Shown: positions 47,815-58,701, counted from the stretch's first letter. The stretch: DNA of 64,000 nucleotides from Eleginops maclovinus (GCF_036324505.1 NC_086365.1:5080655-5144654), one strand, 5' to 3'. Numbers and translations are program-made. The notes: generated from the letters alone by a model not told the origin.

Positions 47815-48507
47815 TGGAAGGTGCACTATCGAGAGTATCCTGACTGGCTGCATCACCGCCTGGTATGGCAGTTGCACCGCCCTCAACCGTAAGACTCTAC
47901 AGAGGGTGGTGAAAACTGCTCAGCACATCTCCAGGACGGAGCTGCCATCCATAGAGGACCTCTACACCCAGCGGTGTAGGAAGAAGGCCGGTAGGATATT
48001 AAAGGACCCCCATCACCCCAGCAACAATCTGTTCTGTCTGCTGCCGTCTGGCAGACGGTACCGCAGCATCCGGACCAAGACTACCAGACTCAGGGACAGT
48101 TTTATACCACAGGCTATAAGACTACTGAACTCCTGAGCTCTGTGTCTACTCACATCTGTTTATAGTGCACACATATATATATAAAAATATATATATATAT
48201 ATATATTATACATATCTCCCATATACATCCGTTATACGTAATATATGCATCTGTCCATACCTCCTCATTCAACAGCGTAAAGTATTTAAATACTTTCAAT
48301 GTATTCCACATATGTATATATTTCACATCCTTAAATCTTTATTGTTATTATTGTAAATATTCTTCTCTCTTTTTGCACTATTTTATTTATCTTATTCGCA
48401 CCATGTATGTTGAGTTGTTGGAGGAGCATGCGATATAAGATTTTCATTGCCAACATATACGTTGTATATGCTGTGCATATGACCAATAAAACCTTGAAAC
48501 CTTGAAA
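47815..48507 (+). mobile_element. 5'-truncated LINE (reverse-transcriptase C-terminus and 3' tail)
   Basis: Translation from about 47830 gives SILTGCITAWYGSC, then LQRVVKTAQHISRTELPSIE, LYTQRCRKKAG and LLPSGRRYRSIRTKTTRLRD. It ends QAIRLLNS-stop at 48136. This is the C-terminal end of a non-LTR reverse-transcriptase polyprotein common in fish, probably L2/CR1-like. An AT-rich 3' UTR with a TA run follows, then AATAAAACCTTGAAACC and the octamer tail CCTTGAAA in tandem. The 5' part is missing, as usual for LINE copies. It is not a host gene. Confidence 0.85.
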
Positions 48508-48678
48508 CGAGACATTGACATTGCATATTGTTTACCTGTTTACATGTGTATTCCTTTAAGTTAGTACCCACTTTATATATATTTTTGCCAAACAGTAGTA
48601 TGCAGTATCAGCAGTCTTGTTATGATTTCACTTCATCATTACCCTTTTGCATAACAGCGAGTGGGTGGGGCTGTAGGC

Positions 48679-48704
48679 TATATTTAAGGTGGGAAACGAA
48701 AGTG
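48679..48704 (+). promoter_or_regulatory. TATA-like sequence and ISRE-like motif of the CCCH-WWE gene
   Basis: TATATTTAAG at 48679-48688 is followed by GGGAAACGAAAGTG at 48691-48704. The latter contains GAAACGAAAG, the GAAANNGAAA core bound by interferon regulatory factors. It lies only 12 bp before the proposed start codon, so either the 5' UTR is very short or transcription begins upstream and the motif is transcribed. Confidence 0.55.
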
Positions 48705-48715
48705 TTGTACAGAGA

Positions 48716-51700
48716 ATGGCTTCTGCCTATCGTGAGTACTATTTTGACATCATTATAATGTAAATATGTACGTGTTGTTTTGGGATTTATCAACATGCTT
48801 ATGCACCCTTTTGCCTTCATAAAGAGTGACCATTGTATGTTATTATATGCTAAATTAATTGATAGTAGATCTTGATATAAGGCTAAATCAAAAAGGATAA
48901 ATAAAATGATATGTCATACTAAAGCGTAAACACGATTAAGGTATTAACTCGCAGTCGGATAGACAGACACAGATTTATCAGAAGTGGCGATCATTGTCTG
49001 AAGAAGTGAATAGGCCTATGTAAAGTTTCAGTTTCGTTTTTTATGAAGCTCGCTGTGTTCTACCGTAGTGCAAACATGTGTAGTTATAATACTTGTTTAC
49101 TTTAATTTCCAATCACTGGGAGTTTAATTGAATGAAGGCGTATTATCTTTCATTCATTATTCTATATTTTCCAATGTGTAGATCATGACCATACAAACAG
49201 CATATAGGCCTACTGGATGTGATGTAATGATCCAACAGAGGGAAGTAGATAAGCATAATAAGTCGTGTTTTTCAATAGTTACTTACACTTTCTTTCAAGC
49301 TGTCTCTTAAAATGAGCTAGAAATAATATCTTATGGAATTAAACGTTGGTTAATTTTTTACCATTTCTCATTGAAAAAGTATCAGTAAAGAAAACAATTG
49401 CAACATAACAAGTGAAAGTGACCCCACTGTTTACCCTCATAGGATAATGGTCATATTCAATCAATCAATGGGAATTTGGTTTAAGTGTTCACCAACATGC
49501 GTTGTGTGTTTTTTGGTCTCATTTGTTTGTGCCTTCGTTCCCAGAATCTGATGAGGAAAAGTCCTCTATAATTGAATCGCACAAAGAAGACTCTTCTGAA
49601 GGGGAATCTGACACCAGTGAGGCGTCTGACAGTGGCGGAGATTCAGATGGAGATGATTTTCAGGTTGGAGAAGATGTTTGAGTCTGCATTAATTTTGTAA
49701 TTGCACATAAAGTCATAAGAGGAGGACACACTTAAATCCTTAAATATTGTGTAAGGCAGATGCTATTTGCACCCGTGTGAATATAGTGAACAGTGCTATT
49801 TGTATATAGGTACATTGGCTATTTACACCCTAGGTGTACTGTTAAAAATCAGAAGCAAAAATAGTTACATTAAAATATGATTCATTTAATGCTGATTAGG
49901 GTTTACTGCCATTTTTGACACCATCTGTTTTTTTGCACACTGATGTAGAACGTGATGAAAATGTGTCTATCTTTCCATTTTCAGTTGAATTGCAACGGGC
50001 CCTGCAAGTATTACAACAAAGGCCGGTGTCGTGATGGTGAGCGGTGCCCTTACCAGCACGTCTGCCAGTTTGCCCTGACAGGAAGCTGTCGCTATGGGTC
50101 CAAGTGTAAGCTGAACCACCCCACAGGCAGTGGGGAGTCCTCGGGGGAAAGCAACAGGGCTTCAGGCCGATCTAGGTCAAGTGGTGAAGAAGGTTATTCC
50201 CCTTTTTGTTAAAGGTTTCTTTTATTTTAGAGTTTTGCTATCAACTCAACGATGAGTGGTTTTAAGTCACTACCAACATAACTTTACACATAGTCATTTA
50301 ATCAATTATTTTTACTGTAAAATTGATTCGTCCAGTTCTAATGCTAGATATGAAGATAACGATATGAAATAACATCACCGTCTGTTTTATAAATCTAAAA
50401 GTTCACGTTGTGTCTTTATTTTACCAGATCCAAAGCTCACTGATGGTAGATGCTACCAGTGGCAGCTGAATGATGGAAATGGTTGGAAGGATGTTGCTAA
50501 TGATCACATTCTTGAGGCCCAGTACTCTCTGCCTCACAGCAAAAGCATTAAAATATACAACACACCATACGGGTAAGAGACAACAACGCAGTGCCGAAAC
50601 CTTTTCTAAGTCGGACCAAAACTAGTTAATGATTTATCTCTCTGTCTCTGTCTGTAGGGCAGTGATTATAGATTATAACCGGATGAGAGCGCGTGGAAGC
50701 GGTCTGAGAGTGAGACGTTTGGATGATGGAAACACTGTGTGGATCTGGTACTGCACTTTAGGTCGAAAGTGGATCAAGTATGGAGACAAGGTATATGGAA
50801 CAAATCGATTGAAACTTACTTTTTGTGGAAAAGTACAACAAGTCCCTAGTGTAACACTGTTTTTATTTTGTTGGTAGATTTGACAATGAATATATATATA
50901 TATATATATGTATATCTTTTTTTCTGGACAGGACTCAAAGGGAAAGCCCAGTCCTGTGAAGAACTCGGACATTGAGAACAAGTTCCAGAGTAACCCAACA
51001 AGCTCTTTCACTTTCAACGTTGGTGCTAAAACCTTTGAGATTAAATTCAGAGGTGAAGTATACTCAAAAAACCTTCACAGAATACACATTTTTACTAATC
51101 CTGTCCAACTAAATCAATGTGTACAACATTGGGCCTCATTTACCAATATGAGTGTTTCCTAAGGAAGGTAGCCTACTTAGAAAAACATACTACAAGTTCC
51201 TGATGTGTTTTTGAGGTGTGTACCAGTGTTATTTACTGATGAATGTCATTGTTCTAATAAAATGAAAGTGAATTTCAGTTGATCCCAGCCTATAGGGCCT
51301 TGTGCACAAATAGAAATTAAAAGCAAAAGTTGAGATAATTAAGTCAGGAATATCCCAACTTCAATCTAGAACAATGGAGCACCGGATTGCAAAATAAAAC
51401 AGAAAACTATTTCTGAAGAGGAAATATTTTCCAGGGACTAAACACCAAACAGCACTCATATTTAGTAGCATCAGCAGGATAAACAATTTTTAAAAAGCAT
51501 GGGAGGCAATTTAATAAATACAAAAATGATTCAATTTTTTTTGTAATTTAAATGCTCAATTTTACAACTGTAGTATCGAAAGAATGTCCTCAAACATATC
51601 TGCACTCAAATGTGCAGGAGCACGCCCTCGAATGTGCGTATATTTCCCAAAATCTATTCCCAATCTTCATTCAACTGTGTAAACTGGATTGTAAATTGCC

Positions 51701-52466
51701 ACAATGTTAGTTTCTTCTTAGAAAGCAGCTTTACTTTCTTTCTGTTGTTTGTCAGAAATGCGGCAGGTGACCACAAACAAAAAGAGAAAAGTAACTCGTC
51801 GACCACTGTACCAACAGTCCGCAGGAGCAGGGTGAGTCTGGATTTTGAGAATAAGCACGTTTCCCAAAGTCAAAAGCATTTCTTGAAATTAATTGAGAAT
51901 TCAATATTTCCAGAGTTATTCAAGCAGCGTCACATTTCCAGAATCTTTCTTCGGGCTCCAAACCACAGTGGCAGTTTGAGGGAAACAGTGGAGCGTGGCA
52001 TGTGTTCAAACACAGGGCAAGTTATCTGGTTGCATTAAGCTATGAAATCATATTTGTCTTTGTTCCGAAGTGCAAAAAACATGATTTAATTTGTTTCTGT
52101 AGAATGGAACGTCAACTGAATGCTCGGTAACCGGTGATGACATTGAGAGGAAGTACCAGCTAAACCCCCAAGGCAGCATGCTCTTCAATGTGAAGGGACA
52201 GCGATACACACTAGACTTTGCAGGTAGTTATTTTCAAAAACTGCAAGAGGTTCACTATTTACTAATATGTGTGCCTGCAAAATGAAGCGTGAAAAGACAA
52301 CTCTTTCTGCTATAATGAACTGTAACTTGCTTGAATAATTATCCTGAAACATGGCAAACAATAGAGCATTTATTTATTTGTTTTGTATTATTTTCCCTCT
52401 GCAGCGATGACCCAAACCAACCTGAAGACGAAACACTCACGCAAGATCAGACGTGTGCTGGTGTGA
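48716..52466 (+). CDS. CCCH zinc finger / triple WWE protein without PARP domain
   Basis: Ten coding exons: 48716-48731, 49545-49663, 49985-50192, 50428-50572, 50658-50790, 50932-51052, 51756-51831, 51914-52016, 52103-52223 and 52405-52466. All phases fit and give 367 residues. After an acidic Ser-rich N-terminus come two CX7CX5CX3H fingers, C52-C60-C66-H70 and C72-C80-C86-H90 (CKYYNKGRCRDGERC and CQFALTGSCRYGSKC). Three WWE units follow: about 120-190 (RCYQWQLNDGNGW), 189-255 (TVWIWYCTLGRKW, then FEIKF) and 288-352 (PQWQFEGNSGAWHVF, then RYTLDFAAMTQTNL). WWE domains bind ADP-ribose chains. CCCH plus tandem WWE resembles the central part of ZAP (ZC3HAV1) and PARP12, but the protein stops at KIRRVLV with no catalytic domain. 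The intron after 52016 starts with GC. A related gene lies immediately downstream. Likely role: cytoplasmic RNA- and ADP-ribose-binding antiviral factor (inference). Confidence 0.85.
49024..49036 (-). promoter_or_regulatory. Intronic ISRE consensus
   Basis: The minus strand reads CGAAACTGAAACT, which contains GAAACTGAAACT, an exact match to the ISRE pattern GAAANNGAAACT. It lies in the first intron of the CCCH-WWE gene, about 300 bp after its start codon. Function is inferred from sequence only. Confidence 0.45.
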
Positions 52467-53200
52467 AAGTTAAAGGAGGTTTTGAAGACCTCAAGAAGGA
52501 AATCGAGAAAACAATAGTGCAATACCATATTTATACAATCATTTCAATGTGAGATGTGTTTATTTGGGGTACTTAAAGCAAACTGAATGGTTGTCTTTTA
52601 TTTGCATGGCAGAACATTGGCCTCTTTATGGGGAATTGTGTTTACTTAAGAAATTATTCAGGATAAGATAGACTGATGCCAAAGCAGGTTCTTTTTTAAA
52701 GTTTGGATTGTGCCTTTAAGTATACCAGCTCACCTAAATGCTGATACAAGTTTGACCTCAGATTATGTACTTAACATACTTGCCTTTTGCAGAATTTTAG
52801 AAACAATGTATAAATTCATACTGCCATACTATAACATGACATTATATATTTTAGCTTAACAGGAAAAACACTGCTGGAATTATATATTTCATGTTTCATA
52901 TTACAAATCAGTAGTTTCTGCCATATCTGTACACACTGCCTGTTATTACAATACAATTGATTGGTTTGGATATATGTCTAATGCAAATTCAAGGTAAATA
53001 ATTCATATTACCTTTTTTAAGTGTTTTGCATAATGCAATATAAATATGTAATTCATTTTGCTCAATAGTCACACTCTATTGGATCTTAAGGTTTAATCTA
53101 CTTCATACATATGCAATTTCCTTTTGAACCAATGTGATACACATACATTGCAACATGTTAATGTTGTGGAACAAAACTTCAAACTTCTTCAATAAATAAT
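52467..53200 (+). other. 3' UTR and downstream region of the CCCH-WWE gene
   Basis: AT-rich non-coding sequence. A likely polyadenylation signal AATAAA is at 53191-53196, followed by TG-rich sequence (TTGTTTGTTGTT). No other feature was recognised. Confidence 0.5.
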
Positions 53201-53344
53201 TGATCTAATGTAATATTGTTTGTTGTTAAATATTTTCAAAATTCTCTCAAGTCGTGTAATTAAATCCCTGTAGACAAAGAACACAGGACACCAACACTTT
53301 CACTACTAATAATATACAAAACACAAATGAGATTAATGTGTAAC

Positions 53345-53857
53345 CAGAGGTTGGGAGTAAATAAGTACATTCATCAAGTACTGTACTAAATTACAATTTC
53401 AAGATATTTTACTTTAGTATTTACATTTCATGCAACGTTGTACTTCTACAATTCAGAGGTGAATCGTGTACTTTGACTCCACGACATTTATTTGATAACT
53501 TTAGTTACTTCACAGATTTAGATTAAAAATGTGAAAGACAGTATAGACAAGACTTAAAAAGGACCTTAGTTACATGTGGAGTAAATTCACAAGCAGTATA
53601 CAAAGTCATTAAAACTAGCTGCACCTTTACCAGCTTTAAAACACTTTAATGATCAATAATTATAAAACATATCAGAGATATTATTCTGAAATGGACCAAT
53701 ATGCATGATGTGCACTTTTACTTTTGCTACTTTAAGTACATTTTGATGCTAATACTTTTGTACTTTTACTTGAGTAACATTTTAGTATTATTATTATTAT
53801 TACTATTACTATTATTACTCTTATTATTACTCTTATTATTATTATTATTACTATTAC

Positions 53858-53932
<75 letters not shown>

Positions 53933-54032
53933 TATTATTATTGCAGGACTTTTACTTGTAACAGAGTATTCCTACACTCTGGTACTTTTACTTTTACTCA
54001 AATACACGATCTGAGTACTTTTCCCACCTCTG
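53345..54032 (-). mobile_element. Non-autonomous hAT-type transposon, copy 2, with nested microsatellite
   Basis: The ends are CAGAGGTTGGGAGTAA and, read inward from the right, CAGAGGTGGGAAAAGTACT, which are inverted repeats of hAT type. Flanks TGTGTAAC and GGTGTGAC agree at 6 of 8 bases, a decayed target-site duplication. The interior is the reverse complement of the copy at 42592-43127 (for example TTCTGAAATGGACCAATATGC). An expanded ATT tract sits inside. The right end lies about 50 bp before the ISRE of the next gene. Confidence 0.8.
53786..53942. repeat. (ATT)n microsatellite inside the hAT element
   Basis: About 157 bp of ATT triplets with occasional ACT and CTT variants. The other copy of the element has only GTAATCAAAATG at the matching place, so the tract expanded after insertion. 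Confidence 0.95.
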
Positions 54033-54083
54033 GGTGTGACCTTATTCAAAATCTATATTTTAAAGTCGTAATCCTTTTACCCT

Positions 54084-54155
54084 GAAACGAAAGTGAAAGA
54101 AAAGCTTCTTTTAAATGGCAACCTTCGCATCGGTTTCTGAGTAACAGATATAAAA
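54084..54155 (+). promoter_or_regulatory. Promoter with double ISRE and TATA box of the tetra-WWE gene
   Basis: GAAACGAAAGTGAAAG at 54084-54099 is an extended ISRE-like motif with three GAAA cores at proper spacing. A TATA box (TATAAAA) lies at 54149-54155, 50 bp downstream. Transcription would then begin near 54180, giving a leader of about 80 bp before the ATG at 54259. The layout is typical of interferon-stimulated genes. Confidence 0.7.
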
Positions 54156-54258
54156 GTGGATTTAATGGTGCTATAAAGGATATTGTTCAAGGACTGTATT
54201 TCTTTTTGTTTCCCTTCTTTAATCAGAATTTTTCTGCGGACAGTACTTTCGTAACGTC

Positions 54259-57200
54259 ATGGTGAGTGTTTGTCACGGAATCACTTCAGACACTAAAAGT
54301 TTCTTTATGATGTGAGATTAATGTATTTGTCACTCACAGGAAAATGTACGGCAGACGGCAGATTGGCAAGGGACTGGAGGTCTGTATGACTCGATATTTA
54401 AAATTCCTGAATTAATTCTTAGTCTGCAGTTTAGCCTTTTAGCTTACTGTTTCCCATCTGTTTTACAGTAAGACTCCAAGAACCCCAATGCTTCAAAAAA
54501 TTGGATTATAATATTTATTTAAAAACAATGAAAGAGTGTTACCAGAAAACAGATATGACACTAATAATAACAATAGCACATATTTCAATGAAGTCAGACA
54601 TAAGTTGTCATATGGGTCATTCCAGTATTGGAGGACATTTTGACATCAAAACTTTTTTAAAAAATGAATCCTTTATTTTCTATTTGTTTGGTATGTAATT
54701 TATAAAAACAGGTAGAAAAGAATCACAAAAAAAAAAGATTTGGCGCGATCAGGCATCAATGGTACACTTTCTATTCGATATTGTATTTGTTGCTTTTCAA
54801 CAGCGCTCAATGGGGGCTAGAACTTTAAAATCAACAGCAATCAATTTTAAATAAACAAAAAAAAGGAATTCATAATCTGGGAACATTTTTAAAACGTGTA
54901 GATTATGCTAAATTATATATATGTTTGTTCACTTCCTCTGCCAATCTAAAAAGGTTTCAGTGTCAGGGTTGCACGAATGTTGACGGACACAGCGTCAGTG
55001 CAATATTACTGTTATTTAAAATAGGTTGATGATTTAACAAATTGATTTTACAAATACAATAGAGATCTATCAACAGAATAATAATTTAAACAATTTAAAA
55101 ATAGCCTATTTAAAATGTTATATTACACATACAAATCGGTTACCAAGAAGTTGGGACAAGCAAACAATGCCAATATAGGGGGTGTTTGTGATCTATTTTC
55201 TATTTTGAATAATACTTTGGAACCATTTTTTCTACAACTTTATGTCCATCTTGTCTCAGGACAAGTGTATTTTATACAACAAGTGCATGTTTTAGCATTT
55301 TGGCCATGGATTATTTGAATTTTAACATGGGGGACTTAGAATGTCCTCCAATTCTGGAATGACCCAAATGTCACTTTTATCGACTAACTTTATTAGCACA
55401 TCAGACCGAGACAGTAAAGGAATAAACAGCCATTGTCAAACATTAACCTGACCTTTCAAACCTCCTAGTCATCAATAGAGCAGAAAGATAATAAGATCCC
55501 ATATGTTGTTGTTTTACAGTCAATGGGAAACATTATGAGTGGCAGCTTTCAAATGGATCTCAATGGCTGCCAATTGACAACGCCCATGTGATCGAGACCC
55601 ACTACTGCCAACCTGGAGCTAAAGGGATCACCATCAACTTCGGCCATGTGTGAGTGTCTTTACTGATCTGCGATTTTGTAGTTGAAGTCACATTTTTATA
55701 TATATTATAAGTTTGAACAATTGCTGCAGTTTATGATACAGTATTTAGATTATTTTTTAAAATGTTTTTAGCAGTTTAAGAAAGGATTTGTTTACAAAGC
55801 ATACAATTACTACATAACAATCCACAAATCCGGAAAAGAAATACAACTTAAAAGGTATAGCTTTTCTCCATTCCATACATTTTTTTTACTAGATTCCATT
55901 GTGAGTTAATTAGGTTATTATATTTTAACCCGTCCCTTTTAATCTGTTGTATGCTATTCTTATCACAAGAAATAAGTAAGAATCTTTATTTTCAATTCCC
56001 TTTGGACTTTTCCAAAGTAAAAAAGTTATAAGATTGTTGTTTAAAGCAATGCCAAAAATATTTGACATTTCTCTTATGGTAATTAGATTATTAAGGGAAT
56101 AAAAACTGCATTGGTCCTGATGATGGTGACATAATTGATACAACACTCAGAAGAATGTGTTTGGTTTAAGTGCAATATAACAATGTTTTACAATCAAATA
56201 AGCATCTCAAACCTTATCCAACGTGTCTCCACAGGAAGGTGTTCATAGACTTCGATAAACTGCAGACTCAGAATGCAGATCTGAAAGTGCAGAGACTCAG
56301 CTCCCTCTCTCCGGGCCAGACGGAGGACATAGGCTGGTACTTCAGAGATGACCAGCTGTGGCGTGAATTTGGATCCCAGGTGAGGGAAAACTCAGGCAGC
56401 TACCATTGAATTTGTCTCAGTTTTCACAAGCGGTGGAAGAAGTATTCAGTGTATAAATGTAGTCCTACACAAATCAGTTTTAAGGTTTTGGGCTTTCTCT
56501 CTTATCCTTACATTTTGATGGATATTAAATCATTTTGAACATGCATTGAAAGGAAAAAAAAAATCACTGAAGTGGGGCTGATAACAACTCAAAGAATGAA
56601 ATGTGGCCCTGACTACGACCCAAGGTGGAAGTAAATAAGGTAGCATACGGACAAATTCCAGTGAAGTCCACCCTCAAAGGTTTACTTACATTTTTTAGTA
56701 ACACACTTTTATCCCCAAGTGCTCCAACATGCAGTCCTCATCCATCAGCAGTGGAGATGTGGAGCGTCAGTTCACTCTTAACCCTCAAGGATCTTTCAAC
56801 TTCACAGTGGGCTCGTCAAGATACTCACTAGACTTCTCAAGTATGGGATCTTTCTATCATTTTCTCCTGTGAGCTCAATTAATTAAGTATATGTCTCTTC
56901 ATCAAACTAACTGATTTTATTCGGCAGCCAATACACAAACAAACTGCGTCACAGGCATGCGCCGGGATTTACGAAGGCGTCCTAAATTGGCTTCCAACAC
57001 AAGGTGAGATTTCATCTGTAGGAGTTTTAACATTCGAAATGTTTACATGTTTAAATATACACTAAATATGACTAGAGAGGGAATTTCAGTGATAAACCTC
57101 TGAATAAAAGTATGTTTTTCTCTGCAGCCAAAACTCCACCTTAGCTTCCTCCTCCCAGCTCACAGTTGGAGGCTACAGGTGGGAGTTCATGGGAGAAGAG

Positions 57201-58423
57201 GGGATATGGACAGAGTACAAAGCACATGTAAGTAGGGCATCCACAAGGCTAGTTGTAGCAATAGGTAATAAACAGAACCCATAACATTTTTTTTATTCTC
57301 AGCCAGCAAATGTGTTGAATGTATTTAACTTATCTTTCTATATGTGTGTAGATATGTTCATTTGATAGCACTGCCCTTGAGAGCCAATACCAGCTGAATC
57401 CACAGGGCCAGCTTCACTTCAAGATTAAAAGATTTTCATACACGCTGGATTTCTCTAGTAAGGAACACACATAAAGCTACAAAGCCACTCTTCTAAACCA
57501 AACAATCAATTGTTTTGGTTTTTTTTAAGTAGAGCAGTTTGAATTGCCACTTAAACCCTGTAGCTTGTGTGTTTTAGGCATGTGTCAAGTCAATGACAAT
57601 ATTGGGACCTGGAGAGCAGTGAGGAGGACTGCTGACTCTGGAAATCAACAACACAGCAGGTCAGGAGATACATTTCACCACAGGAAAACACCTCCACCTC
57701 AATAATGCTAAATAACCTTTGAACACATACCATACTGCTTGTTTGAATTAACCATTCAAAGTCAAGTCCCCTGATTTGAAGAGATACTGCTTCAACCTCC
57801 TAATAATTCATTTTGTTTGTGGTCTTAAGTAGAAAGGGGTTAAAAAACTAAAACTGAAACACCTTAATTTGACCCATTATTAACAAATGAAATAGATTAT
57901 AAGGTCTACAACCACTTTCCTTATTCCCTTCCCATTTGTAAATACATTTTCTGCTAGACTCATGTTTTTGTCTCTTAATTGCCAAATCTGCCTGGCAACA
58001 CCAGCTCATTGAATGTGGCAGTAATATGTGAACAGTGGATGTAAGCTACTCTAAATATGGTCCACATATTATTTCAGTTTGGGAACTTTACCACGATGGC
58101 TGTTTCAGGATATCGACGGAATATGGACAGATTATTCCAATTCCAAAAGCAGCATTTCCAGTCAGGACATTGAGCGCCAGTACCAACAGACCCCGTCAGG
58201 CTCTATGAAGTTTACTGCCAAAAACTTTAGCTATGAGCTGAACTTCTCAGGTGATCTAAAATTCTGTTTTCCCCCTTCCAAAATAAGGTGGTCATTTTAC
58301 AGTGATGAATCATTCTGTATATCAGAAGTCCAGATTTATATTCAATTGGTGTCTTTTGCAGCCATGACTCAGAAGAACCTGTCCACCACCACCACCCGAT
58401 CAGTGCGGAGACTCACCCAGTGA
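54259..58423 (+). CDS. Tetra-WWE domain protein, no catalytic domain
   Basis: Eleven coding exons: 54259-54261, 54340-54379, 55520-55649, 56235-56379, 56720-56840, 56928-57003, 57128-57227, 57352-57457, 57578-57659, 58078-58250 and 58362-58423. Every phase fits and gives 345 residues. The first coding exon is the ATG alone, and the next encodes ENVRQTADWQGTG. Four WWE units fill nearly all the rest: about 15-82 (HYEWQLSNGSQWLPI), 85-165 (IGWYFRDDQLWREF, then RYSLDFS), 183-262 (YRWEFMGEEGIWTEY, then SYTLDFS) and 268-345 (PRWLFQDIDGIWTDY, then SYELNFSAMTQKNL). I took the acceptor at 56719 because it gives the same 12-residue spacing to the D-[IV]-E motif as in the neighbouring gene. Exon sizes 145, 121, 76 and 62 recur in the upstream gene, so the two are tandem paralogues. 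No zinc finger or PARP domain is present. It is probably a multivalent ADP-ribose reader in interferon responses (inference). Confidence 0.83.
54380..55519. other. Second intron of the tetra-WWE gene
   Basis: AT-rich intron of 1.1 kb with no recognised element. A possible early acceptor near 54470 leads straight into a stop codon and was not used. Confidence 0.6.
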
Positions 58424-58530
58424 CTTTGGGACGGCACTGGAAGTAGAGCTCAAAGGTCAACCTAATGTCTGGAAAAAGTTGTAGAAAGTCTTTTGTGGTT
58501 GAACAGATAAGTAATGTCGAATAAAAAAGG
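58424..58530 (+). other. 3' UTR and polyadenylation signal of the tetra-WWE gene
   Basis: AATAAA at 58520-58525 lies about 100 bp after the stop codon, giving a short 3' UTR. The convergent scyl2 transcript ends nearby. Confidence 0.6.
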
Positions 58531-58701
58531 AACTCGAGCCATGTCACTTAAAGTCAGAGTCAGTTGGGGCTTAAGACAATTTAAATAGAAATCTTCGGGT
58601 GTGGAGAACCTATCTTTGTTTGAGGCTAGCGTCTTGTGGCTACATTAGCGGCAAGTAGCATAAAACTCACAAACCTATGACCAGCATGTCAGCAGTGAAG
58701 T

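Noticed and set aside
47906..48136. Open frame containing LLPSGRRYRSIR as a host gene
   Set aside because: It is the C-terminal end of a LINE reverse-transcriptase polyprotein followed by a LINE tail.
51780..51790. Alternative donor GTAACT in the seventh exon of the CCCH-WWE gene
   Set aside because: The later donor GTGAGT at 51832 is stronger and joins in frame to the acceptor at 51913.
53701..53961. Poly-leucine open frame
   Set aside because: It is the ATT microsatellite inside the hAT copy read in one frame.
56735..56840. Alternative acceptor after CCAACATGCAG in the tetra-WWE gene
   Set aside because: It is in frame but would shorten the spacing before the D-V-E motif by five residues compared with the sister WWE units.
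52467..58700. Search for a PARP catalytic domain belonging to either WWE gene
   Set aside because: No frame after either stop codon shows PARP signature residues, and both genes have polyadenylation signals close by.
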